Of a stretch of 64,000 nt of DNA, positions 17,125 to 25,918 are shown piece after piece. A program made the position numbers and the translations under genes. Source of the stretch: CAVSWT01 sp963775245 (lineage in GTDB: Bacteria; Bacteroidota; Ignavibacteria; Ignavibacteriales; Ignavibacteriaceae). The stretch covers positions 620,001 through 684,000 of the forward strand of contig CAVZID010000040.1 in NCBI GenBank assembly GCA_963775245.1, written 5' to 3'. The notes under the pieces were generated by a model. That model ran no database searches. It was not told the DNA's origin and was given only the letters and a program-made list of their open reading frames with translations. Numbering within the stretch: the stretch's first letter is position 1; each line of letters opens with the position of its first letter.

Positions 17125-18543
17125 TTAATTTAAAATGAACCCAAATGCAGTAAAGAGTATCAATGCTATTGCTGCAGATGTTAAAGCATAAGGCAATTGT
17201 GTTCGAACATGATCTATATGGTCGCTTGCTGAAGCCATTGATGAAACTATTGTTGTATCTGAAATAGGAGAGCAATGGTCACCAAAAACACTGCCGCTTA
17301 AGACTGAAGCTATAGCCAATGATAAATTTACATTCATCAGCATAGCTGTAGGGACAGCAATTGGGATCATGATTGCAAATGTACCCCAGCTTGTCCCGGT
17401 TGAAAATGCAATAAACATTGAAGTAACAAAAATAATAGGCGCTACAAAATTAGGATTCAAAATATTATTTGCTACTGAAGCTACATATGTACCGGTTCCA
17501 AGCGTTCTGCATGTATCTCCAATTGCAAATGCAAACATCATTAACATTGCTAATGGAATTAAACCTCCAATTCCTTTTAAAGTATAATCCATTACTTCAT
17601 GAAGTGTTAATATTTTTTGTCCGATTGATAAAATACCTGAGACAACTATTGCCGTTAAAACAGACCACAAAACAGAAGTTGAACCTGACCCGGCAGTTAA
17701 ATCTCCTTTGCCAGTTATAAGCAAACTAACAGGCATCATTAAAATCATTGTGAGGATTGGGGCAACCATATTAATTGCTCTATGAGGAATTTTCGCTTTG
17801 GGCTTTATTGAAGAAACTTCTGCTGATACAACAGGAACTGCTCCATCCGCAATAGTTTTACCTTCTTCCAAAGATCTTTTTTCTGCTTTTTTCATTGAAG
17901 CAAAATCTTTAAATGTAAAAGCTAAAAATCCTGCAAGAAGAACGGAAATTATCGGATAAAAGTTTAATGGTATTGTTGATAAAAAAGTTGGAATAGGATT
18001 AGAAATATTTTCTTTTATTAAAAGCCCAACTACATAAGCGCCCCAGGCATTCAAAGGAATTAAAATACAAATAGGAGAAGAAGTTGTATCACAGATATAA
18101 GCAAGCTTTTCTCTTGAGATTTTAAATTTTTCAAATATTGGATGAAAAATTGTTCCCGTAACTAAACAAGAAATACTTGATTCAATGAAGACTCCGCAGC
18201 CTACAAAAAATGCAAGTACAGATGCACGTTTGCGGGAATTAACTAATTTTTTCTTTTGAATTAAATCAATAAAGCCTTGGACACCGCCTGAGATTTGAGT
18301 AAGTGAAATTAAAGCCCCAACCAAAGCGGAAAAAATAATTACCTGAGTATTGCCGGCATCCTTAAAAACATTAACACATTCTTGAATTGCGCTTGCCATT
18401 CCATTAAATGGATTCCAGCCTTCAATTATCAGCCAGCCGGAAAAGATTCCCAAAAATAATGAAAGATAAACTTGCCTTGTTTTAATTGCTAAAAGTATAG
18501 CAAGCAATGGCGGGATGATTGAAAGCCAACCGTAGTTTGTCAA
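17125..18543 (-). CDS. NhaC-family Na+/H+ antiporter
   Basis: 472 residues, about 11-12 hydrophobic spans. The conserved GSVFGDHCSPISDTTIVSS motif near residue 410 and STGTSWGTFAIMIPIAVP near 370 place it in the NhaC family. The likely role is Na+ export in exchange for H+, though some relatives exchange organic ions such as malate/lactate. The gene is followed by ppa. Confidence 0.92.
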   Translation of the reverse strand: MTNYGWLSIIPPLLAILLAIKTRQVYLSLFLGIFSGWLIIEGWNPFNGMASAIQECVNVFKDAGNTQVIIFSALVGALISLTQISGGVQGFIDLIQKKKLVNSRKRASVLAFFVGCGVFIESSISCLVTGTIFHPIFEKFKISREKLAYICDTTSSPICILIPLNAWGAYVVGLLIKENISNPIPTFLSTIPLNFYPIISVLLAGFLAFTFKDFASMKKAEKRSLEEGKTIADGAVPVVSAEVSSIKPKAKIPHRAINMVAPILTMILMMPVSLLITGKGDLTAGSGSTSVLWSVLTAIVVSGILSIGQKILTLHEVMDYTLKGIGGLIPLAMLMMFAFAIGDTCRTLGTGTYVASVANNILNPNFVAPIIFVTSMFIAFSTGTSWGTFAIMIPIAVPTAMLMNVNLSLAIASVLSGSVFGDHCSPISDTTIVSSMASASDHIDHVRTQLPYALTSAAIALILFTAFGFILN

Positions 18544-18727
18544 TAGAATACTTTCCTAATTTTATCTGAAGTTTTATAGAAGTTCTATGGCAAGCTAATT
18601 TTTATACAGATGATATTCAAGGATTCTAAAATAATTTTAAGTTACTATTTTAGATTTATTGTTGTTTGGATTATATCAAACTAGTTAATTTTATTCCAGT
18701 AACCGTCTATTGATTAAAATGCAATAT

Positions 18728-18798
18728 AGCCACTAATTTCACTAATTAACACGAATTTATTTATAAGACTATTTGTGATATTCATGTAATTCGTGGCT
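18728..18798. repeat. Imperfect 71-bp palindrome upstream of polA
   Basis: The ends AGCCAC and GTGGCT pair perfectly. The inner arms are imperfect repeats of the form AATTnCACTAATT / ACACGAAT against ATTCATGTAATTC. It sits in the 362-bp gap between nhaC and polA; the rest of that gap is AT-rich and shows nothing clear. This looks like a dispersed intergenic palindrome rather than a terminator, since no T run follows. Confidence 0.6.
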
Positions 18799-18905
18799 AA
18801 ATTTTATAAAACATATAAAGTGATCAACTAGCAGTAAATTTAATTTTATTATATTTGCAATTAATAATAACTCGTCAATTTTTTAATAAAACAAATTCAA
18901 TATAA

Positions 18906-21680
18906 ATGAAAAACAAAAAATTTGTAATTGTCGATGCAATGGCAATAGCTTACAGAGCTTACTTTGCGTTTATGATGCATCCATTATCAAACAGCAAAGG
19001 CGAACCTACTTCTGCAATTTTTGGGTTTGTAAATCAACTAATAAAAATTCTGGAAGACAACAAACCTGATTATATTGCAGTTGCTTTTGATTCACATGGA
19101 AAAACTTTTAGGCATGAGCGATATGAAAAATATAAATCATCGCGGCAGGCAATGCCTGAGGATATGAAACCTCAATTACAAAGGATAAAAGATATTATTG
19201 AATACTTGAATATCCCGATTTATATTCTTCAGAGATATGAAGCAGATGATATTATCGGGACAGCAGTTTTAAAAGCTGAAGAAGCAGGATTAGAATCATG
19301 GGTAATTACTCCTGACAAAGATTACAATCAATTAATAACCGACAAAGTGAAAATTGTTAAACCAGGTACAAAAAATGACGAACCAATTAAGATATATGAC
19401 ACAAAAAGAGTAGAAGAAGAATTTGGATTTGAACCTATACAAATGATCGATTATCTCGCATTGGTTGGAGATTCGTCAGATGATATTCCAGGTGTTGCCG
19501 GAATAGGGCCTAAAAGTGCTACCCCATTAATTCAAAAGTTTGGTACTGTTGAAAACATTTATGCTAACATTGATGAAGTTGATAAAGCCGGAATCAAAAA
19601 TAAATTAATTGCGAATAAAGAAAACGCTCTCCTTTCAAAGGAGCTTGCTACAATTCATCGTGAGGTTCCTTTAGAATTTGATTTTGAAAAATGTAAATTC
19701 TCTAAGCCAAATTTTGATAAGCTGCGTGAAACTTTTATTGAATTGGAATTCAAAACTTTATATACCAGATTGTTGAATGTATACGAAGCTAATAATTCTC
19801 AAGATGAAATTAAAGAAGAAGAAACTGTCGAAGAATTTAAAGAATTTGATGAGAAGAAAGTAAAATACAAATTAGTTGCTGATGTAAAAGAAGCGAAAAA
19901 GTTGGCTGAGTATCTTAGTAAAAAATCACTTTTTGTTTTTGACACTGAAACTGATGGACTAAATCATTTCGTTTTAAATTTAGCTGGTGCATCATTTTCA
20001 ACTAAAGCCGGAGAAGGTTATTTTGTCGCTATCAATCCTTCTAAAGAGGACTCTTCCCTATTCGAAATAGACTTAAGTGACAGACTGCCTTTAAATGATT
20101 TTGTAAAAATATTTAAGCCGGTATTTGAAAACAAAAAAATTAAAAAAGTTTGTCAGAATGGTAAGTTTGATATTTCAGTACTTAAGTCAAACGGAATTGA
20201 AGTAACTAATTTTTACTTCGATACCATGCTTGCCAGCTACTGCATTGATCCTGATGAAAAGCATGGAATGGATGATTTATCTCAAAAATATTTGAAATAT
20301 AAACCTATTCCCATATCAGAATTAATTGGTGAAAAGAAAGACCCTACAAAAATATTTGAAGCTGATGTAAATGCACTCAGTCATTATGCTGCAGAAGATG
20401 CGGATATTACTTTTAGATTGTATGAAGTTTTAGATAAAGAAATTAAAAAAGATAAGCTTGAAAAAGTAACTTATGAAATTGAATTCCCTCTCGTACCGGT
20501 TCTCGAGGATATGGAAAGAGAAGGAGTGAAAATTGATAAAGATGTTTTAAAATCTTTAAGTAAAGATTTACAAATTTTAATTGATAACTACAGCAAAGAA
20601 ATTTTTAAGCTCGCAGGGGAAGAATTTAATATAAATTCTCCAAAGCAAATGCAGGAAATTCTTTTCAAGAAATTAAATCTTCAAACGGGAAGAAAAACTA
20701 AAACCGGGTTTTCAACAGATGCCCGTGCTTTGGAAAGTATTCGGGGAGAGCATGAAATTATTGGAACTATTTTGGACTACCGTCAAGTTACTAAATTAAA
20801 ATCGACATACTCGGACTCTCTTCCCAACTTGATTGAGCCTTCAACTGGAAGAGTTCATACAAGTTTTAATCAAACAGTGGCTTCTACAGGAAGACTTTCA
20901 AGTATTGATCCGAATCTTCAAAATATTCCAATTAGAACAGAGCTTGGAAAAGAAATTAGAAAAGCGTTTGTCCCTCGCAATAAAGATTATGTTATTCTTA
21001 GTGCCGATTACAGCCAAATAGAATTACGAATAATGGCTCACATTTCAGGTGATCCGGGATTGGCAAAAGCTTTTAAAGAAGGCGAAGATATTCACAGAAG
21101 CACTGCGGCACTTGTTTTTATGGTTCCGCCTGAAGAAGTAACTCCTGACATGAGACGAAAAGCTAAAGAAGTTAACTTTGGAATTTTATATGGTATTGGT
21201 CCGTTTGGGTTAAAAACAAGATTGGGGGTTACACAGGCCCACGCCAAAGAAATTATAGATACATATTTTAATACATTTAAAAAAGTTAAAAACTTTATGG
21301 ATGAATCCGTTGTTCTTGCTAAGGAAAAAGGATTTGCAGAAACGCTATCCGGACGAAGAAGATTTTTAAGAAATATAAACAGCAGCAACAGAGTTGTTCG
21401 TCAGTTTGAAGAAAGAGTTGCAATCAATATGCGTGTACAAGGAACCGCCGCTGACATGATTAAGCTGGCAATGATTGACATATATAAAGAATTGAATAAA
21501 CGAAAAGCAAAAACAAAAATGGTTTTACAGGTTCACGACGAACTTTTATTTGATACCCACAAAGATGAAGTTGAAGAATTGCGTCCTATTATTAAAAAGT
21601 TGATGGAGAATTCCATGAAAATGAATGTACCTATTTTAGTTGAAACTGGAGTTGGAGATAATTGGCTGGATGCGCATTAA
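18906..21680 (+). CDS. polA: DNA polymerase I
   Basis: 924 residues with all three domains. The 5' nuclease is at about 1-290 (DYLALVGDSSDDIPGVAGIGPKSA helix-hairpin-helix). The 3'-5' exonuclease is at about 325-510, and its catalytic residues are kept (FDTETDG, QNGKFD, YAAEDADIT), so proofreading should be active. The polymerase is at about 530-924 (DYSQIELRIMAHISGD, RRKAKEVNFGILYG, QVHDELLFD). It fills repair gaps and removes RNA primers. It starts a plus-strand block after a long gap. Confidence 0.97.
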   Translation: MKNKKFVIVDAMAIAYRAYFAFMMHPLSNSKGEPTSAIFGFVNQLIKILEDNKPDYIAVAFDSHGKTFRHERYEKYKSSRQAMPEDMKPQLQRIKDIIEYLNIPIYILQRYEADDIIGTAVLKAEEAGLESWVITPDKDYNQLITDKVKIVKPGTKNDEPIKIYDTKRVEEEFGFEPIQMIDYLALVGDSSDDIPGVAGIGPKSATPLIQKFGTVENIYANIDEVDKAGIKNKLIANKENALLSKELATIHREVPLEFDFEKCKFSKPNFDKLRETFIELEFKTLYTRLLNVYEANNSQDEIKEEETVEEFKEFDEKKVKYKLVADVKEAKKLAEYLSKKSLFVFDTETDGLNHFVLNLAGASFSTKAGEGYFVAINPSKEDSSLFEIDLSDRLPLNDFVKIFKPVFENKKIKKVCQNGKFDISVLKSNGIEVTNFYFDTMLASYCIDPDEKHGMDDLSQKYLKYKPIPISELIGEKKDPTKIFEADVNALSHYAAEDADITFRLYEVLDKEIKKDKLEKVTYEIEFPLVPVLEDMEREGVKIDKDVLKSLSKDLQILIDNYSKEIFKLAGEEFNINSPKQMQEILFKKLNLQTGRKTKTGFSTDARALESIRGEHEIIGTILDYRQVTKLKSTYSDSLPNLIEPSTGRVHTSFNQTVASTGRLSSIDPNLQNIPIRTELGKEIRKAFVPRNKDYVILSADYSQIELRIMAHISGDPGLAKAFKEGEDIHRSTAALVFMVPPEEVTPDMRRKAKEVNFGILYGIGPFGLKTRLGVTQAHAKEIIDTYFNTFKKVKNFMDESVVLAKEKGFAETLSGRRRFLRNINSSNRVVRQFEERVAINMRVQGTAADMIKLAMIDIYKELNKRKAKTKMVLQVHDELLFDTHKDEVEELRPIIKKLMENSMKMNVPILVETGVGDNWLDAH

Positions 21681-21789
21681 TGCATTATCTAATTGCTTAA
21701 TTGTTAAATTGATTTTTTCATAATAACATTTAAGTCAAATTAGCCATTAAATAGCGATGAAGTGCTCATATATATTTTTAATTTTTTTC

Positions 21790-21808
21790 AAAAGGAATCC
21801 CTCCGGGA
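21790..21808. repeat. Short palindromic insert between TTC and GAA
   Basis: 19 bp, including the 4-3-4 hairpin TCCC-TCC-GGGA, lies between TTC (21787-21789) and GAA (21809-21811). Its second half matches the insert found in the tRNA-Arg-like genes near 53.7-54.0 kb (TCCC-TTT-GGGA followed by GAAT). It is the only clear structure in the gap between polA and the toxin-antitoxin pair. Confidence 0.5.
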
Positions 21809-21886
21809 GAATTTTGACTTTTGATTGCAGTATATTTAATCTTATTTTGAAATTTATAAATAAATACATAAAAGTAGTGAAATGAA

Positions 21887-22105
21887 ATGACAACAAAGAT
21901 TATAAACAAAAATGATATTGTAATACCGGATGAATTCGCAGCTTTATTATCTGGAAATAAAATAAAAATTTCCAAAACAAAAGACGGAATATTAATTTCG
22001 AGCGTGGAAGAAGCTATTAAAAAAGGTAGAGGGATTCTCAAAGGTATATACAGTACTGATGAATACTTCAGGGATAAACAAGAAGAGAAGAAATTAGAAA
22101 ATTGA
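21887..22105 (+). CDS. AbrB/VapB-type antitoxin
   Basis: 72 residues. The N-terminus (NKNDIVIPDEFAALL, KISKTKDGILISS) fits a swapped-hairpin AbrB-like DNA-binding domain. The acidic and basic C-terminal tail is typical of antitoxins that cover a PIN toxin. The stop overlaps the TTG start of the next gene (TTGA). Such antitoxins usually repress their own promoter, which would lie in 21812-21886. Confidence 0.75.
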   Translation: MTTKIINKNDIVIPDEFAALLSGNKIKISKTKDGILISSVEEAIKKGRGILKGIYSTDEYFRDKQEEKKLEN

Positions 22106-22518
22106 AAAATGTTTTTATTCTGGATTCTTCTGCATTGCTTGCATTTCTTAGTAATGAAAAAGGTGCAAATATTGTCTCCAATTATATAAAAAATGCAGCC
22201 GATAATAAAATTGAACTACTTTTACATTCCATTAACTGTTTGGAAATATTTTATAAAACTTACAAAAAAGGCGGGAAAAAGAAATCGCTGGAAGTTTTGA
22301 GTATAATTCAAAAACTTCCAATTCTTATTATCGAAGAATTTAATATTGAAACCTTAAAAATAGCCGGTGAAATAAAAGGGAAATATAAATTATCTCTTAC
22401 AGATTCGGCTGCAATAAGTTTATCCAAAATTAAAAAAGGAATACTGCTCACAACTGATCATCATGAAATGGAGATAATTAAAAAAAATAAAATTATCGAT
22501 ATAAAATGGGTGAGATAA
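22102..22518 (+). CDS. PIN-domain toxin (VapC-like)
   Basis: 138 residues from a TTG start at 22102 that overlaps the antitoxin stop by 4 bp. The PIN acidic residues are visible: D in ILDSSALLAFL, E in SINCLEIFYKT, D in LSLTDSAAISL and D in LTTDHHEM. VapC toxins are ribonucleases, often of tRNA or rRNA. The end overlaps the glycosyltransferase start by 13 bp, so the GT9 gene may be read from the same transcript. Confidence 0.85.
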   Translation: MKNVFILDSSALLAFLSNEKGANIVSNYIKNAADNKIELLLHSINCLEIFYKTYKKGGKKKSLEVLSIIQKLPILIIEEFNIETLKIAGEIKGKYKLSLTDSAAISLSKIKKGILLTTDHHEMEIIKKNKIIDIKWVR

Positions 22519-23534
22519 AATTCTCTCAAATTAATGTAAAAAAAATCCTCTGCATCAAACCTCGTGGCATTGGTGATATTGTCCTTTCAACAATAATTCT
22601 TGATAATCTTATTAATCATTTTCCAAATGTTAAAATTGATTACCTGGTTGAAACATTCGCAAAGTATTCTGTTTCAAACAATCCAATGGTCAACAAAGTA
22701 TTGACTATGAGAAAATCAGAATTCCCTCTTTGGGTTGCTGCAAGAATTCGAAAAGAGAAATATGATATGGTTCTTGATCTTTGGTCGAATCCGCGATCAG
22801 CACAAATTACATTTTTATCAGGGGTAAAATACAGAGTTGGATTTGCATACCGCGGAAGAAAATATGCGTACAACATTTTAGCAACTTCAGGCAGAGGTAA
22901 TCAGCATTCGGCGGAACATAACCTGGAAATATTAAAAGCAATTGATGTTCCGGTTATTTCAAAAAAGATTCATTATTCCGTTAGTGAAAAAGATGATCAG
23001 TTTGGAAAAGAATTTATAAAAGATAATTTTAATGAAAATGAGAAAGTAATTGGAATTATTCCAGCCGGCGGCTGGCCATCAAAAAGATGTGATGCTTCAA
23101 AGTGGGTTGAGATTTGCAAAATAATAAACGATAAATATTCACAAACAAAATTTTTAATTCTATGGGGACCAGGGGATGAAAATGATGCGGACTACATTAG
23201 CAAACATCTCCCCTCACAAACGATACTTGCTCCAAAAACAAATCTGCCGGAAATGACCGGCTTAATAAGAAATTGTAATATTATAATTGCAAATGATTCA
23301 GGGCCAATGCACATTGCTGCTGCATTAGGAATTCCAACATTAGGCATCTTCGGCCCGACAAACCCTAAAAATCACGGTCCATATTCTCCAAATTCAACCT
23401 ATGTTATAAAAGAAGATTTGTTCTGTATTATCTGTAACAAACTTGAATGCCCATATAATCATGAATGTATGCTTCAGCTTTCAAATGAAAAAGTTTTGGA
23501 AGCGGTAGAGAAAATTGGGAGCGTGGTTTTGTAG
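22506..23534 (+). CDS. Glycosyltransferase family 9 (heptosyltransferase-like)
   Basis: 342 residues. The N-terminus has the GT9 signature KPRGIGDIVLSTIILDNL. The C-terminal Rossmann half has ANDSGPMHIAAALGIPTLGIFGPTNPKNHGPY, the nucleotide-sugar binding site. A Cys-containing stretch (FCIICNKLECPYNHECM) occurs just before the end, as in many WaaF-like enzymes. The probable role is transfer of a heptose or similar sugar to LPS core or another surface glycan. It ends in TAG, inside a short palindrome. Confidence 0.9.
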   Translation: MGEIKFSQINVKKILCIKPRGIGDIVLSTIILDNLINHFPNVKIDYLVETFAKYSVSNNPMVNKVLTMRKSEFPLWVAARIRKEKYDMVLDLWSNPRSAQITFLSGVKYRVGFAYRGRKYAYNILATSGRGNQHSAEHNLEILKAIDVPVISKKIHYSVSEKDDQFGKEFIKDNFNENEKVIGIIPAGGWPSKRCDASKWVEICKIINDKYSQTKFLILWGPGDENDADYISKHLPSQTILAPKTNLPEMTGLIRNCNIIIANDSGPMHIAAALGIPTLGIFGPTNPKNHGPYSPNSTYVIKEDLFCIICNKLECPYNHECMLQLSNEKVLEAVEKIGSVVL

Positions 23535-23560
23535 GAATTTCGTTTATGAAATTCTAATAA
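23531..23560. repeat. GTAGGAATTTC-type palindrome, copy A
   Basis: GAATTTC and GAAATTC arms (23535-23541, 23548-23554) have a 6-nt spacer and are preceded by GTAG. The same unit occurs at 24101-24124 and inverted at 24160-24184, so copies flank the HicB/HicA-like pair on both sides. Confidence 0.7.
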
Positions 23561-23561
23561 A

Positions 23562-23807
23562 TTAATCTATAATCTTATCCAATACTTCTTCTTTAGAGGT
23601 TTTCATTCGGTATGCGAGATCTGAAATAATGTTATTTAAAGTTCCTATTTTAATGGGGTTATGATTAGGTATTGTTAAATGGTGTTCCCCGTCTATATAT
23701 TTTTTTGTTAATCTAATATGACTTCCCTATTGTCTATCTGCTTTATATCCAATTTTTAGTAATTTTCTTTTTAATTCTTCTCCAGATAAGTTGCGAGGAA
23801 TCTTCAT
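23562..23807 (-). pseudogene. HicA-like mRNA interferase, interrupted by an in-frame TAG
   Basis: The frame reads MKIPRNLSGEELKRKLLKIG, YKADRQ, TAG at codon 27 (23727-23729), then GSHIRLTKKYIDGEHHLTIP and NHNPIKIGTLNNIISD to a TAA at 23562. The HicA fold and its catalytic His in GSHIRL are intact apart from the stop. The position is usually Lys or Thr (RQKGSHIRL), so one AAG to TAG change explains it. The start overlaps the hicB-like stop by 4 bp. The toxin is probably inactive unless the stop is an error. Confidence 0.8.
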
Positions 23808-24016
23808 GCTGCAATAACTTCTTCTTTCACATAATGGATTCTAATTAGTTTAGGAATTTCTCCATCATCAAAATGACAAGCGACAGCATCTTTAATATTT
23901 GCTTTCAACTCTTCGTAAGTTTCAGCCTGAGTAAAAATCGAATTCCCAACTGCTTTAGCTTCAAATCCACCTTCAAGAGAATCTTCAACAATAAAAATTA
24001 TTTCGTTTAACATCAT
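23804..24016 (-). CDS. HicB-like antitoxin
   Basis: 70 residues. IIFIVEDSLEGGFEAKAVG and IFTQAETYEELKANIKDAV fit the short HicB RNase-H-like fold. It lacks the C-terminal DNA-binding extension of long HicB proteins. A second Met follows the first, so the true start may be one codon later. The stop overlaps the start of the hicA-like pseudogene (ATGA). An antitoxin that outlives its toxin is a usual pattern of decay. Confidence 0.8.
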   Translation of the reverse strand: MMLNEIIFIVEDSLEGGFEAKAVGNSIFTQAETYEELKANIKDAVACHFDDGEIPKLIRIHYVKEEVIAA

Positions 24017-24100
24017 CTAACTCCTTTTATTGAAAGAAAAATATCTAATTATCATTTCAAAGTAAATGGGTTTTGTATGAATAATTTCTACTGTAATGAT

Positions 24101-24124
24101 GTAGGAATTTGATTTATCAAATTC
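24101..24124. repeat. GTAGGAATTTG-type palindrome, copy B
   Basis: GAATTTG and CAAATTC arms with a 6-nt spacer, preceded by GTAG, as at copy A. It lies upstream of the hicB-like gene, on the side away from copy A. Confidence 0.65.
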
Positions 24125-24159
24125 AACTTATAATTTTCATGGTCAATTATAAACACAAT

Positions 24160-24184
24160 GAATTTCATAAATGAAATTCCTATA
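24160..24184. repeat. GAATTTC/GAAATTC palindrome, copy C (inverted)
   Basis: GAATTTC-ATAAAT-GAAATTC followed by CTATAG, which is the reverse of the GTAGGAATTTC unit. It ends only a few bases before the stop of the Ig-like lipoprotein gene. Confidence 0.65.
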
Positions 24185-24188
24185 GTAA

Positions 24189-25583
24189 TTAATTCGGCCT
24201 GGTTACAAATGAAAATGTATAAGGCTCTTTCATTTTATTGCTGTACATATCTGTTAACCCTGTCGTTATAGTTACTGTGTACTTTGTATTTGCCTGCATA
24301 CTTGAGCTTGGTGTAAATTTAATTTGATTAAGCTGTTCATAAGGAGGATAATTTCCAAATGAAAATGACCCATTAACCGATGGCGAAATTGAAATTGAAG
24401 TTTGCGCACTTGACAGTTTAACAAAATCATTAAAGCTGATCGTTATGGGATCCGACTGCGAAGCAAACAATTGTCCGTTTGAAGGAGAAGTGCTTGTAAC
24501 CATTAGTGCAGCCGTTCTAAATGAGAATGTAAAATCTTGTCCTATAGGAACACCATCTTTACCTTGTGCACTTTTATCAATAAATACCGTTATTGTTGTG
24601 TCGGATAAAAACGGCCCGCCAGTATAAATTCTTAAAACATTTTCATCAGGCCATAAGAAGGTTGTATTCATTTGAGGTGTGAGATGTGTTTTCATTTCAA
24701 CAGAAGATTTATTCATTCGTCGCGGGAATGTAACAGTAATGCCGGAATAACTGTAATCCAAAGGTGAAACATCAATATCGCCATGAACCGGGTCTGTTAA
24801 AATTCCATTTTGTGTTGAATAAGATTGTACAGTACTAAATCTAAACTCTAAAGGAAACCTCATATAAGTTCCGGCTGTATCTTTTGCTGTTGTTCCTATT
24901 GATACTTTATACTCTTTATCCGGGTAAGAATCCTTTTTAGCAAAAGCGTATGTCATTGATGTAACTTTACTGAAAGTTGTAATCGTTGCCCCTAAATTAT
25001 ATCCTGACTTTGCATCTGCAAACAATCCGTACATTGGTTCAGTAGTGTAATTACCCCAATAAAATATTCCTTCAACCGGCGGATTGACTGAAAATGCTTT
25101 TTCCACACTTTCTCTATCCATCGGCTGTGTGAAAAGAATAGAAACGGTTATTCGTCCGTATCTCCAGTCATATACGACTTCCCCTTTATTTTCAGGGTAG
25201 AAAGAATCTACAAGATCGGGTACATCCGAAAGTTTTATTTCACCAAGATAATGAACGCTCCCGCCGTCAAGTACAAGGCTTTGGTTTGAATAAATTCTAT
25301 AATTGTCTGCACGAATAGTTACATCATAATTTCCTTTGCGCAAATCGATAAAAGAAAATGATCCGTCAACCGGGTTGATTTTCATTGAGTCAATCGGCTT
25401 AACTTGACTGACAATTACCATTGCTTTACTGTCTTTGGGAATCACCTTCCCTACTAAGTCTGAATGAAGAAGATCATTAGTGTTAGTTTTATCAGTTGCA
25501 CCGGGTTCAATTATAGTCGTTTCTTTTTTGCAGCCAAGAAATGATAACAATAGAAAAGAGAAAATTATAATTGCAGTTTTCAT
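24189..25583 (-). CDS. Lipoprotein with bacterial Ig-like (SbsA type) repeats
   Basis: 464 residues from the ATG at 25583. A longer frame starts at 25613, but an AGGAGG Shine-Dalgarno (25591-25596) sits 7 bp before 25583 and the signal peptide starts there. The lipobox Cys is residue 18 (LLSFLGC). A carboxypeptidase-regulatory-like stretch (about 45-110) is followed by three Ig-like domains of about 110 residues, each with a pattern like ITISFNDFVKLSSAQTSISI and ending SFRT or SFVT. It is likely exposed on the outer membrane and structural or adhesive. No enzyme motif is seen. Confidence 0.85.
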   Translation of the reverse strand: MKTAIIIFSFLLLSFLGCKKETTIIEPGATDKTNTNDLLHSDLVGKVIPKDSKAMVIVSQVKPIDSMKINPVDGSFSFIDLRKGNYDVTIRADNYRIYSNQSLVLDGGSVHYLGEIKLSDVPDLVDSFYPENKGEVVYDWRYGRITVSILFTQPMDRESVEKAFSVNPPVEGIFYWGNYTTEPMYGLFADAKSGYNLGATITTFSKVTSMTYAFAKKDSYPDKEYKVSIGTTAKDTAGTYMRFPLEFRFSTVQSYSTQNGILTDPVHGDIDVSPLDYSYSGITVTFPRRMNKSSVEMKTHLTPQMNTTFLWPDENVLRIYTGGPFLSDTTITVFIDKSAQGKDGVPIGQDFTFSFRTAALMVTSTSPSNGQLFASQSDPITISFNDFVKLSSAQTSISISPSVNGSFSFGNYPPYEQLNQIKFTPSSSMQANTKYTVTITTGLTDMYSNKMKEPYTFSFVTRPN

Positions 25584-25839
25584 GATAGGTCCTCCTAATT
25601 TAAATTCAAACAAACCAAATTTCTTAAAGAGATTGGGTTTGTACTTTAGTGTTTTAATTTCTTACTCAATGGATACACCTCACCGAAGTTTAATCAACAA
25701 AGTAGTTAGCCAAATTGTATGCCGTATAAATGCAGTTAAATTTTATTAGATTTTATTAAAATATTTAGGAGTGATGATGTTAAACGTTATCAGATATTTG
25801 ATAGGGGTTCAGGAAGTTGGAGGGAAGAAATATTAAAAA

Positions 25840-25859
25840 AGATTCAGTTTCCTGAGTCT
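25840..25859. terminator. Stem-loop with T runs on both sides
   Basis: AGATTCAG/CTGAGTCT, 8 bp with one G-U pair and a 4-nt loop, is flanked by A6 and T5 tracts so it can work in both directions. It lies 60 bp past the stop of the T9SS-cargo gene on the minus strand. The surrounding gap (25614-25918) shows no other structure. Confidence 0.7.
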
Positions 25860-25918
25860 TTTTATTTTGATCCTATAAAAAATCGCCAACTAATTTACTT
25901 TACTTCAAATCCAATGAT

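Noticed and set aside
17057..17275. 72-residue frame between ppa and nhaC
   Set aside because: It overlaps the nhaC end in another frame and has no ribosome site or family match.
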